Assembly: GCA_910577085.1 (NCBI GenBank) | Contig: CAJTLE010000010.1 | Location: forward strand, 1-40,758 | Direction of reading: 5' to 3' | DNA from: an uncultured Allobaculum sp. | GTDB lineage: Bacteria; Bacillota_I; Bacilli_A; Erysipelotrichales; Erysipelotrichaceae | DNA length: 40,758 nt | In this document: one piece after another, positions 23,532 through 31,495 of the stretch | Layout: each line of letters begins with the position of its first letter | How positions within the stretch are numbered: the first letter of the stretch is position 1 | Translations under genes and position numbers: made by a program | The notes under the pieces: generated by a model | What the model was told of the DNA's origin: nothing | The model's input: only the letters and a program-made list of their open reading frames with translations | Database searches by the model: none

Positions 23532-26012
23532 TTAGACTTCGAGTGGTTTGCTTGCCAGCAGATAGTCTTCTTTGCTGAGCTCAAATTCTTTGAACTGTTT
23601 TTCAGTGAACTGAACTTCATCCAGACCCCAGATTTCTTCGGCATATTCACGGATGGTTCTATCCGAAGAGAAGTAGCCGGAACGGGCGATGTTCATCAGC
23701 ATGGCTCTTGCCCAGGCTCGTTTGTCGGCATACCATCCAGCCACTTCATTGTGGGCCATCAAATAGGCATCAAAGTCAGCGAGAACGAAGAACTCATCGC
23801 GGTGCAGCATCAGATCGTTGAAGATCAGCTGGAATTCGTTTGGATTTTCCGACCATGTGCAGTTGGTTAAAGAATCAATCACCATGCGCAATTTCGGGTT
23901 GGAGTTGTAAATGCGCCATACATCATAGCTGTTGTCGCGTTTGATCGTTTCAATCTGGTCAACTTTCAGACCGAAGATCTTGGCATTTTCGTAGCCAACC
24001 TGTTCAACGATTTCAACGTTGGCGCCATCGAGGGTACCTAAAGTCAGAGCACCGTTCATCATGAACTTCATGTTGCCGGTACCGGATGCTTCTTTACCGG
24101 CTGTAGAAATCTGTTCAGAGACATCGGCGGCATTGGTTAACATTTCGGCAATGGATACCGAGTAGTTTGGAATGAAGACAACCTTGATGTACTGACTGAC
24201 CTGAGGATCCGAATTGATGCGGTTGGACACTTTCACGATCAGCTTGATGATTTCTTTGGCCAGTTTGTAGCCTGGAGCGGCTTTGGCCGAGAAGAAGTAA
24301 GTCGTTGGCTGAATGCGGAAGTTTGGATCCTGTTTCATGCGCAGGTAGAGATACATGACGTGCATGATGTTCAGCAGCTGACGTTTGTAAGCATGCAGAC
24401 GTTTACACTGCACATCGAACATTGAATCAATGTTGACATCGATATTTAAAGTCTCTTTGACATAGTCGGCCAGAATCTGCTTACGCTCGCGCTTGACTTC
24501 AAAGAACTTCTTCTGGAGTTCTGGATCATCAACGTAGCGTTCGAGTTTGCGCAGATCATCCGGATGACGGATAAAGCTGTCCCCGATGTATTCCTTGAGC
24601 AGATCAGTCAGCTGTGGGTTGGCATACACGAGCCAGCGGCGGTGGGTGACACCATTGGTCTTGTTATTGAAACGGTCTGGATATAAAGCCGCGAAGGCAG
24701 ACAGAACATCGTTGACCAGGATTTCACTGTGGATCTTGGCTACACCATTGACACTGTGGCTGCCTACAACGGCAAGGTTGGCCATATGAACCTGATTGTC
24801 TTTTAAAATCGACATTTCACCAAAACGGTAACCCATTCCGGCACGATCTACTTCCCAGCAGAAGCGGCGTTCGATTTCTTCGATAATCATATAGATACGC
24901 GGCAGAAGGTTGCGCATCAAATCCTGCGGCCAGCGTTCTAAGGCTTCGGACATGATGGTGTGGTTGGTGTAGGCGACAGTATGCGTAACAATGCGCCATG
25001 CATCATCCCAGTTGTAGTTGTAATCATCCATCAGCACACGCATCAGTTCCGGAATAACAAGAACTGGATGGGTATCGTTAAGCTGAATGGCGACTTCATC
25101 AGGCAGGTTATCCAGACTTGGATTGATGCGCAGATGACTGCGGATAATCTGATCGACACCGGCGCAGACAAAGAAGTATTCCTGTTTTAAACGGAGTTCT
25201 TTTCCTTCGTTGGTGGAGTCATCTGGATAGACGTTTGCGGTCAGTGCGGAAACCGCGTTGAGGTAGTGGTTGAGGTTATCCGCCTGAACGGACTCTTCAT
25301 CCACCTGTGCGTCCCATAAACGTAAGGTGTTGGTGGTCAGTGTATGATAGCCAACCACTGGCATGTCGTAAGGAACGGCCTTCACGACGAAATCAGGATG
25401 ATAGGTCGAATGGAACTTGCCATACTGGTCCATATAGGCGTCTAATGTACCGCCAAATTTTACCTGTACAGCATGCTGGGGTTTCCAGACTTCCCATACG
25501 TTGCCAAGACGTAACCAGCAGTCTGGTTTTTCAACCTGCTGATCGTTGACAATTTCCTGTTTGAACAGACCATAGCGATAACGGATGCAGTTTCCGTTTC
25601 CGGCCAGGTTTAAAGAAGCCAGAGAGTCAAGGAAGCAGGCAGCCAGGCGACCCAGACCACCATTTCCAAGACCAGCGTCAGCTTCGAGAATTTCGAGATC
25701 ATGCAGCTCCATGCCAAGTTCTTTCATTCCCTGTTTGACTACGTCATAGACACCCATATTCATCAGGTTGTTTGTCATCAGACGGCCAAGTAAGAATTCC
25801 ATCGAGAAATAGTAAAGCTGCTTTGTATGATGTTCGGCTACGCTTTTTTTCGTTGCTTTCCAGGAATACCCTAACTGGTTGCGGATCAGAGAGGATAAGG
25901 CGAGATAGCGCTCTTCGGGGTAGGCGTCTTCAAAATCGCGTCCAAATTGAGCGGAGACTTCAGTCTGCAGGGCCTCCTTGAAAGTTTCAACGTCGCTGAA
26001 AATATTCTTCAT
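23532..26012 (-). CDS. glgP: Glycogen/alpha-glucan phosphorylase
   Basis: Releases glucose 1-phosphate from glycogen or maltodextrin using phosphate and PLP. 826 residues, the normal family length. The N-terminal part has YYFSMEFLLGRLMTNNLMN and EADAGLGNGGLGRLAACFLDSLA (active-site loop); the middle has QLNDTHP and NKTNGVTHRRWL. The PLP-binding signature EASGTGNMKFMMNGALTLGTLDGANVEI contains the PLP lysine. GGAGG 10 nt upstream supports the ATG at 26012; the frame open to 26066 adds 18 unrelated residues. No other glycogen gene is adjacent. A cre box just upstream of its promoter ties it to carbon control. Confidence 0.97.
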   Translation of the reverse strand: MKNIFSDVETFKEALQTEVSAQFGRDFEDAYPEERYLALSSLIRNQLGYSWKATKKSVAEHHTKQLYYFSMEFLLGRLMTNNLMNMGVYDVVKQGMKELGMELHDLEILEADAGLGNGGLGRLAACFLDSLASLNLAGNGNCIRYRYGLFKQEIVNDQQVEKPDCWLRLGNVWEVWKPQHAVQVKFGGTLDAYMDQYGKFHSTYHPDFVVKAVPYDMPVVGYHTLTTNTLRLWDAQVDEESVQADNLNHYLNAVSALTANVYPDDSTNEGKELRLKQEYFFVCAGVDQIIRSHLRINPSLDNLPDEVAIQLNDTHPVLVIPELMRVLMDDYNYNWDDAWRIVTHTVAYTNHTIMSEALERWPQDLMRNLLPRIYMIIEEIERRFCWEVDRAGMGYRFGEMSILKDNQVHMANLAVVGSHSVNGVAKIHSEILVNDVLSAFAALYPDRFNNKTNGVTHRRWLVYANPQLTDLLKEYIGDSFIRHPDDLRKLERYVDDPELQKKFFEVKRERKQILADYVKETLNIDVNIDSMFDVQCKRLHAYKRQLLNIMHVMYLYLRMKQDPNFRIQPTTYFFSAKAAPGYKLAKEIIKLIVKVSNRINSDPQVSQYIKVVFIPNYSVSIAEMLTNAADVSEQISTAGKEASGTGNMKFMMNGALTLGTLDGANVEIVEQVGYENAKIFGLKVDQIETIKRDNSYDVWRIYNSNPKLRMVIDSLTNCTWSENPNEFQLIFNDLMLHRDEFFVLADFDAYLMAHNEVAGWYADKRAWARAMLMNIARSGYFSSDRTIREYAEEIWGLDEVQFTEKQFKEFELSKEDYLLASKPLEV

Positions 26013-26130
26013 GAGATTTTGTCCTCCAATGCAAAGAATTATCGAATAGGTCGAACATCTTGGCAAGGCGGTACAGAAAGGTCTGCCGCAATTTCACCAT
26101 AATCTCATCATTTTTCTGATAAAAGAATCC

Positions 26131-26159
26131 ATTATATGTGATTTTTGAATTAGATGGAA
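26131..26159 (-). promoter_or_regulatory. Probable glgP promoter
   Basis: Consensus TATAAT (26131-26136) with a weak TTCCAT 17 nt upstream, about 120 nt before the ATG. Confidence 0.55.
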
Positions 26160-26166
26160 GTGGTTT

Positions 26167-26180
26167 TGTAAGCGCTTAGG
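26167..26180 (-). promoter_or_regulatory. cre box upstream of glgP
   Basis: TGTAAGCGCTTAGG; on the minus strand CCTAAGCGCTTACA, 12 of 14 consensus positions with a perfect 3' half. Its centre is about 50 nt upstream of the predicted start, a position typical of CcpA activation rather than repression. Confidence 0.65.
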
Positions 26181-26398
26181 GTTTTGAAATTCTCACCTTG
26201 GTACTTTTGCACAGCCATATTTTCATCATGCAACGAAAAAGTAAAACCATCGCACTTGAATTTTTTCCTGAAAAAACGGGTCCGTAAAGGTTTGTCTTTG
26301 TCCCATGACCATTTCCAAAATTTCCTTTTCTGTGCATAGACAACTGGGTTCTCTCTGCCTTGTCCCGCTTTTCTTCTTGTTGTGACAACGTACCGGTC

Positions 26399-26423
26399 AG
26401 ACCGCCATTCTGCCCGGCGGTCT
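26399..26423. repeat. GC-rich hairpin between glgP and the winged-helix gene
   Basis: AGACCGCC pairs with GGCGGTCT (8 bp), 42 bp past the regulator stop. No U run; a weak terminator or mRNA end at most. The rest of 26181-26464 shows nothing I can name. Confidence 0.5.
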
Positions 26424-26464
26424 GTCTGGCGGCCGCCATTTGTCTGGCACGATCAGATCCGGAT

Positions 26465-26929
26465 CTATTCGTAATCCATCGGACGGCGGGAGATGAATTT
26501 GCGGCGGACTGGCAGATTCCATTTGTAGCCGTTGGTCCAGCGGGTCACGATATATTCCTGCTCCGCATTCTGACCAAGAGCCGTGCGTACTCTGCCGATG
26601 TGTTTGGAAATCGTATTGTCGCTGACTACACGGTGAAAGCGGATTTTGATCATATTGCGCACAGCATCTTTGGGACAGACCAGAGTCACGTTATCGACCA
26701 GGAATAAGACGATTTCATATTCCGTTGGGGTCAGATTGATGGTCTGACCCTTTTTATAGATGGTCTTGGCGTAGCGGTCGACCACCAGGTCGCCGGTCTG
26801 ATAGACACTGTTTTCAGCAGCCGTTAAGGAGTCCCATTCTTTGCGGGGTGTATCACAAAGACGTCTGGACATGGAGTCGATCAGCAGCAGATCGTTTTTC
26901 TGGCTGGAGTTGGCTAGGTTGGTATACAT
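26465..26929 (-). CDS. Orphan winged-helix (OmpR/PhoB-type) transcription regulator without receiver
   Basis: 154 residues. The first about 55 residues are not a response-regulator receiver: too short, no Asp-rich pocket. Residues about 57-142 match the PhoB/OmpR DNA-binding domain: INLTPTEYEIVLFLVDN, the recognition-helix region SDNTISKHIGRVRTALG, and IVTRWTNGYKWN (the winged hairpin RGxGYxW variant). Such stand-alone domains cannot be switched by phosphorylation in the standard way. Start is ATG with GAGGG 6 nt upstream. A perfect palindrome sits at its predicted transcription start, which suggests autoregulation. Neighbours (glgP, divIC) do not define a target. Confidence 0.82.
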   Translation of the reverse strand: MYTNLANSSQKNDLLLIDSMSRRLCDTPRKEWDSLTAAENSVYQTGDLVVDRYAKTIYKKGQTINLTPTEYEIVLFLVDNVTLVCPKDAVRNMIKIRFHRVVSDNTISKHIGRVRTALGQNAEQEYIVTRWTNGYKWNLPVRRKFISRRPMDYE

Positions 26930-26945
26930 AAATTTCCCTCTTTCC

Positions 26946-26961
26946 TGTCAGAGTTCTGACA
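26946..26961 (-). promoter_or_regulatory. Palindrome TGTCAGA-GT-TCTGACA, likely operator
   Basis: Perfect 7-bp arms, between the predicted promoter and the ribosome site of the winged-helix gene, at about +1 to +16 of the transcript. Confidence 0.6.
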
Positions 26962-26966
26962 CGCCC

Positions 26967-26995
26967 ATCTTATGACCTTTTTGCATTTTCCCAAA
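26967..26995 (-). promoter_or_regulatory. Possible promoter of the winged-helix gene
   Basis: TTTGGG (26990-26995), 17-nt spacer, TAAGAT (26967-26972). The sequence further up to 27210 has several loose CAGACAG-like motifs (27140-27205) and no gene. Confidence 0.45.
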
Positions 26996-27210
26996 CATTT
27001 GATAATTGATGATTTAATGACAGAAATCGGATGAAATTATGAACTGAATCTTCTTCAAAGAACAAAATGACTTTACGACTCTGGAAAGCAGCAATCCATA
27101 TGGCAATGTCCACTTATGGCCTGAAAACTGCCCACTCCAGACCTCCACAGACAGTGACCAACAGAAAGTCACCACCAGACAGACCTGCCAGACAGCAGTC
27201 AGCGGGCAAT

Positions 27211-27235
27211 AAAAAAGAGCAGACCGAAGTCTGCT
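27211..27235 (-). terminator. UUCG-loop terminator of the DivIC-like gene
   Basis: AGCAGAC-UUCG-GUCUGCU followed by a U run on the minus strand, 50 bp past the stop. Confidence 0.9.
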
Positions 27236-27284
27236 GATTGAATTCTTTGTGCGGCTGGAAAATCCAGCAGGGATCCATTAGAGC

Positions 27285-27704
27285 TTATTGCCCGCTTTCT
27301 GTACTTTCAGAGGCTGCTTCAGAAGTCGGAATATCCTGGGCAGCTGCCTGGCTCTGAACTAAGGAAGTCGATGCCTCATTGCCGGAAGTCTGCTCATTCT
27401 GGGCTTCGGACAGTGATGGGAAGACAAAAACCTGTTCTCCTTCACGAAGAACGTGATACTTTCCACGGGCAACTAATTCCAGGTAGTCTGGATTGGTCAG
27501 ATTCTTTTTTGTCGCTTCCAGTTTTTCCTGTTCCGCTTTGGTGGCATCTAGCAGTTCTTCATTGGCTTTGACTTCACTTTTCAGTTTGATGAAAGTATCT
27601 ATATCATTCATTCCCGCAATCGCCAGCCAGCCTGAACCGCCAAGCATCGCCAGTAAAAATAGTGTGCCAAGGATGTTGGATACTCTATGTTTTCTCTTTT
27701 TCAT
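27285..27704 (-). CDS. DivIC/FtsB-like septum formation initiator
   Basis: 139 residues: a short basic cytosolic tip (MKKRKHR), one membrane helix (about 10-30), a coiled coil (about 35-70; IDTFIKLKSEVKANEELLDATKAEQEKLEATKKNL) and the family end NPDYLELVARGKYHVLREGEQVFVFP. A Ser/Ala/Gln/Glu-rich tail of about 35 residues follows and is not part of the fold. DivIC/FtsB binds FtsL and DivIB/FtsQ and helps switch on septal wall synthesis. AGAGG 5 nt upstream supports the ATG at 27704; the frame open to 27803 would add 33 residues in front of the tip. Transcribed alone, between two terminators. Confidence 0.85.
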   Translation of the reverse strand: MKKRKHRVSNILGTLFLLAMLGGSGWLAIAGMNDIDTFIKLKSEVKANEELLDATKAEQEKLEATKKNLTNPDYLELVARGKYHVLREGEQVFVFPSLSEAQNEQTSGNEASTSLVQSQAAAQDIPTSEAASESTESGQ

Positions 27705-27788
27705 ACGTTCCTCTTGTCCAAGTATAACAGACATAAATAACGAAATACATCTTTCATAAAAAATCAACTGACAATTCTTATTGAAACC

Positions 27789-27835
27789 AAAAAAGTGGAA
27801 CAAAACGAACAGCTTTGTTCGTTTTGTTCCACTTT
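27789..27835 (-). terminator. Very long terminator hairpin after mnmG
   Basis: 20-bp perfect arms (27792-27811 and 27816-27835) with a 4-nt loop, then six U on the minus strand. The A run on the other side also makes it usable on the plus strand. Confidence 0.92.
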
Positions 27836-27895
27836 AAAATTCATCAAGATAAGAATGTATCCCGTTCTGTTTTCTTTATGATTAAGGAAGTCTGA

Positions 27896-29761
27896 TTACT
27901 TCTCGTTTTTCATGTTCGCCAGCAGGGCGGACAGAACGGCAATATCACTTGGATTGATCCCGGAAATCCGGCTCGCCTGTCCTAATGTAGCCGGACGGAT
28001 TTTATCCAGCTTACCGCGTGCTTCCAGAGCCAGGTTGGTCACCGAATTGAAATTAAGATCTCTTGGAATGCGGACATTTTCCAGCTTGGCCAGACGATCG
28101 ACATCTCTTTGCGCCTTGGCAATGTAGCCTTCATATTTGCATTCCACTTCAATCTGCGTGGCGGCATCTTTGGAAAGCTTCACACCGGTAAAGGGTTCGA
28201 GCAGTTCAATCGTTACATTTGGCCGCTTGAGCAGCGTGTAAGCATCTGTTCCATGCTCCAGACTGCCGGCATCCACACTGGCCAGCAGATCATTGATCTC
28301 TTTACCCGGTTTGATATGGGCATTTTTCAGATCTTCAATGCCCTGCTTGACTTCAGCCTGCTGTTTCTGGAAATGATTCCACATCGATTCTGGCAGAACA
28401 CCGATTTCATGAGCAATTGGAGCCAGTCTGACATGCGCATTGTCATGACGCAAAAGCAGGCGGTATTCCGCACGGGAAGTTAACAGTCGATACGGTTCCT
28501 GGGTTCCTTTCGTGGCCAGATCATCGATCATGACCCCGATATAGGCCTGGGCTCTTCCGAGAACCAGCGGTTGTTTATTCTGATTTTTCAGCGCCGCATT
28601 GATTCCAGCCATCAGACCCTGGCCGGCTGCTTCTTCATAGCCGGAGGTTCCATTGACCTGACCGGCGGTAAACAGGTTTTCAACAACCTTGTTTTCCAGC
28701 GATGGGTACATCTGAAGCGGATCAATCGCATCGTATTCAATCGCGTATGCATATTTTTGAATCGTGCAGTTTTCAAGACCCGGCAGGGAGTGAACCATCA
28801 GTTCCTGAACATCTTCCGGCATCGAAGTGGAAAAGCCCTGGACATAGAACGTGTCATAAGCAGCTCTTTCCGGTTCAAGGAAAAGCTGATGACGGGGACG
28901 ATCCGCAAAACGGACCAGTTTATCTTCAATACTTGGACAATACCGAGGACCAACACCCGTAACCAGACCGGAATACATAGCCGAATCCTGCAGGTGATCA
29001 TTGATGATCTTATGCGTTTCGGGGGTAGTGTAGATCAGGTAGCAGGGCAGCTGATCTTCAGGCTTGATGACCTGATCCGGTGTCGTTTCATCCGAGAAAT
29101 GCAGGAATTCTTCACTGCCTGGCTGAATGACAGCTGGCTCGAGATTGACCGTGTCTTTAATGACCCGCGGCGGGGTTCCGGTTTTCAGACGGATCAGTTT
29201 CAGTCCCGCATCGGCTAACGATTGCGAGAGGGTGGAGTTGGTCGGCATGCCATCGGCTCCACTGACCGTCGAGGTATAACCGCGTAAAATGGCGGAATTC
29301 ATGCCCGTTCCGGCGGTCAGAATGACCGTTTTGGAACGGATCTGGGTGCCATCTTCACATTCAATGCCGATGACTTTATTTCCGTCGAGCAGAATGCGGG
29401 CTGCTTTCTGTTCGAGCAGATCCAGGTTTGGCTGCTTTTCCAGAGCATCGAGCATCCATTTTTTATACGCATCCCGATCCGACTGCACCCGCAGGCATCT
29501 TACGCCTGGACCTTTGGCGGTATTCAGCATTTTGAACTGTAATGCGGTCTGGTCGGCTGCTTTTGGCATCAGGCCGCCAAACGCATCGATTTCACGAACA
29601 ACAATTCCCTTCGCCGGACCACCGACGCTGGGGTTGCAGGGCATGGAACCGATCATCGATAAATCATTGGTCACTAACAGTGTTTTCTGATTCATCCGGG
29701 CTGCAGCAGCGGCTGCTTCAATACCGGCATGGCCGCCGCCAACGACTAACACATCATACAT
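27896..29761 (-). CDS. mnmG: tRNA uridine-5-carboxymethylaminomethyl modification enzyme MnmG (GidA)
   Basis: With MnmE it adds the carboxymethylaminomethyl group to wobble U34 of several tRNAs, using FAD, NADH and methylene-THF. 621 residues. Starts MYDVLVVGGGHAGIEAAAAAARMN, the FAD-binding Rossmann motif, then MIGSMPCNPSVGGPAKG (first family signature) and GQVNGTSGYEEAAGQGLMAG (second signature). The C-terminal helical domain (LTSRAEYRLLLRHDNAHVRL and beyond) binds MnmE and tRNA. It starts 2 nt after the flippase stop, so the two are co-transcribed. mnmE is not in the window. Confidence 0.97.
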   Translation of the reverse strand: MYDVLVVGGGHAGIEAAAAAARMNQKTLLVTNDLSMIGSMPCNPSVGGPAKGIVVREIDAFGGLMPKAADQTALQFKMLNTAKGPGVRCLRVQSDRDAYKKWMLDALEKQPNLDLLEQKAARILLDGNKVIGIECEDGTQIRSKTVILTAGTGMNSAILRGYTSTVSGADGMPTNSTLSQSLADAGLKLIRLKTGTPPRVIKDTVNLEPAVIQPGSEEFLHFSDETTPDQVIKPEDQLPCYLIYTTPETHKIINDHLQDSAMYSGLVTGVGPRYCPSIEDKLVRFADRPRHQLFLEPERAAYDTFYVQGFSTSMPEDVQELMVHSLPGLENCTIQKYAYAIEYDAIDPLQMYPSLENKVVENLFTAGQVNGTSGYEEAAGQGLMAGINAALKNQNKQPLVLGRAQAYIGVMIDDLATKGTQEPYRLLTSRAEYRLLLRHDNAHVRLAPIAHEIGVLPESMWNHFQKQQAEVKQGIEDLKNAHIKPGKEINDLLASVDAGSLEHGTDAYTLLKRPNVTIELLEPFTGVKLSKDAATQIEVECKYEGYIAKAQRDVDRLAKLENVRIPRDLNFNSVTNLALEARGKLDKIRPATLGQASRISGINPSDIAVLSALLANMKNEK

Positions 29762-29763
29762 AG

Positions 29764-31398
29764 TTAAGCCCTCTTTCTACGGAACTTGAAATGGAACAGG
29801 CGCTGTGGAATTCCGAAGAATACAGCGGTTGCCGCAAAGAAAATCGAGGCAATGATTCCATTGACCAGCATGCCTAACAGGCAGACAATCTTGCCATGGC
29901 TTGCCGAACCAAGACCCATTCTGGTTAAAAGCCAGGCTACGGCGCCCATCACAAGCAGACAAATGGCCGTCTGGATGAGGGTCTTGAGTGTTGATTTAAA
30001 GGAGATGGAATACTGGATACTCATCATATATAACGAATATCCAATGATCCAGCTGTAGGAGATGACGGTCGATAACACCGCACCGCCAATGCCCCACCAC
30101 ATGACCATCGGTACCATCAGAACACCTTTGACGACAGCAGAAATAAGCATCTGAACCAACAGTTTCTTGCGCATGCGGCAGGCCATCATCATCGAGGAGA
30201 TGACTGGCGTGAGGGTTCCAAATAAGCCTTCAATCGCAATCCAGCGCACACTGGTCGTACTCAGATCCAGATCGGCTGTGTAGTAGAGCGTATAGAACAA
30301 TGGTCTTGCATACATGAAAATCGCAAAGCTTAAAAACAGTGCGATGAACAAGACGATATTGATACATTCCAGAATATCCTTACGCACGGCTTTGATATCA
30401 TTGGTTTCAAGAGCCGAAGTAATGTGGGGGATAATCGCGGCCACAAAGCCAGGCGAGAGAATCATTGGAATCGCGGTCAGTTTGATGCCAACATAGTTGG
30501 CAGCTGAGGTCATCGTCTGAATCTGTTCGGTGGAATAGCTTGAAAGCTTCAGACCGACCGGCAGCAGGATGGCATCATAAATATCGTTGGCATAGCCGAT
30601 GACCGCAAACAGTAAGTATGGTACGCAAAGCAGCACAAACTCTTTGAATAAAGGTTTGAGCGGCACGGCATGCATCGTCTGGTGATGGCCCATTTCCTGC
30701 AGATCCGCGGTTGTGTTTCTGGAAAAGCGATAGATCTGGACAATTCCGGCAATGGCTGCAACCGAGGTGGAAAGCACCGCCGCATACAGAGCCCAAACAC
30801 TCGAAAGCTTAAAGCCATACACTAAAAGACAGCTGACACCTAACAGAAAGGCAACGCGGAAAATCTGTTCAAAGGCCTGCGAATAGGCATATTCCTCCAT
30901 CTCCTTGCAGCCCTGGATAAATCCACGGTACGCACTTAATATGGGGACAAAGAAGATGGCAATCGACAACAGACAGAGGATTCTGGTCATGATTGCCTGG
31001 CCATCTGGCGTGCCCTCCGACATGGCAGAGGCTAAAATGCCAGAGAAGGCCATCATCACAATCATGCCCAGCGCCCCCAGCAAAGCCATCACCAGAATGG
31101 ACATTCGCTGTACAGCTAAAGCTGTCCGATAGTTTTTGCGGGTGATGTACTTGGCAACCATCGTCGCGATGGCCATCGGTGCTCCGGCTGTAAAGACGTT
31201 GAGCAGATAGCTGTAAATGCGATAGGCTGATCCATAGTAAGCCATATAGGCATCCGATCCGAGAATGCTCGAAAACGGAATGGAATAGACCAGACCAATC
31301 GCTTTGGCAATAAAAAACCCGCCGGTCCCGATCAGACCGCCCGCGATAATGGACTTTTTCGCGGCCGACGCGGCTTTTGTTTTGTTATTTTGCTTCAT
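29764..31398 (-). CDS. MATE/MOP-superfamily lipid flippase (SpoVB/MurJ-like)
   Basis: About 544 residues, highly hydrophobic with about 14 membrane helices, as in MOP-superfamily exporters. The N-terminus (KKSIIAGGLIGTGGFFIAKAIGLVYSIPFSSILG) and YRGFIQGCKEMEEYAYSQAFEQIFRV match the SpoVB/YtgP/MurJ-like polysaccharide-biosynthesis group of Firmicutes, which move lipid-linked wall precursors across the membrane. Whether this is the essential lipid II flippase or a paralogue cannot be told here. Start at MKQNNKTK (31398); the ORF extends to 31473, but the extra 25 residues overlap the promoter. Ribosome site is weak. First gene of an operon with mnmG. Confidence 0.88.
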   Translation of the reverse strand: MKQNNKTKAASAAKKSIIAGGLIGTGGFFIAKAIGLVYSIPFSSILGSDAYMAYYGSAYRIYSYLLNVFTAGAPMAIATMVAKYITRKNYRTALAVQRMSILVMALLGALGMIVMMAFSGILASAMSEGTPDGQAIMTRILCLLSIAIFFVPILSAYRGFIQGCKEMEEYAYSQAFEQIFRVAFLLGVSCLLVYGFKLSSVWALYAAVLSTSVAAIAGIVQIYRFSRNTTADLQEMGHHQTMHAVPLKPLFKEFVLLCVPYLLFAVIGYANDIYDAILLPVGLKLSSYSTEQIQTMTSAANYVGIKLTAIPMILSPGFVAAIIPHITSALETNDIKAVRKDILECINIVLFIALFLSFAIFMYARPLFYTLYYTADLDLSTTSVRWIAIEGLFGTLTPVISSMMMACRMRKKLLVQMLISAVVKGVLMVPMVMWWGIGGAVLSTVISYSWIIGYSLYMMSIQYSISFKSTLKTLIQTAICLLVMGAVAWLLTRMGLGSASHGKIVCLLGMLVNGIIASIFFAATAVFFGIPQRLFHFKFRRKRA

Positions 31399-31431
31399 AG
31401 ATTCAATAAAAGTCTTTCCCTTCAATCCAAA

Positions 31432-31440
31432 ATTATAGCA
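31432..31440 (-). promoter_or_regulatory. Extended -10 promoter of the flippase-mnmG operon
   Basis: TGCTATAAT on the minus strand, 33 nt before the flippase ATG; no good -35 at 17 nt. Divergent from nnr, whose ATG is only 97 bp away. Confidence 0.6.
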
Positions 31441-31495
31441 TGACTCAAGAAAGCCACTTGACAAACACACCATTTCGACAGGCAGGTGAAATCCA

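Noticed and set aside
27140..27205. CAGACAG-like repeats resembling a CRISPR array
   Set aside because: Units are short, irregular and without constant spacers; no cas genes nearby.
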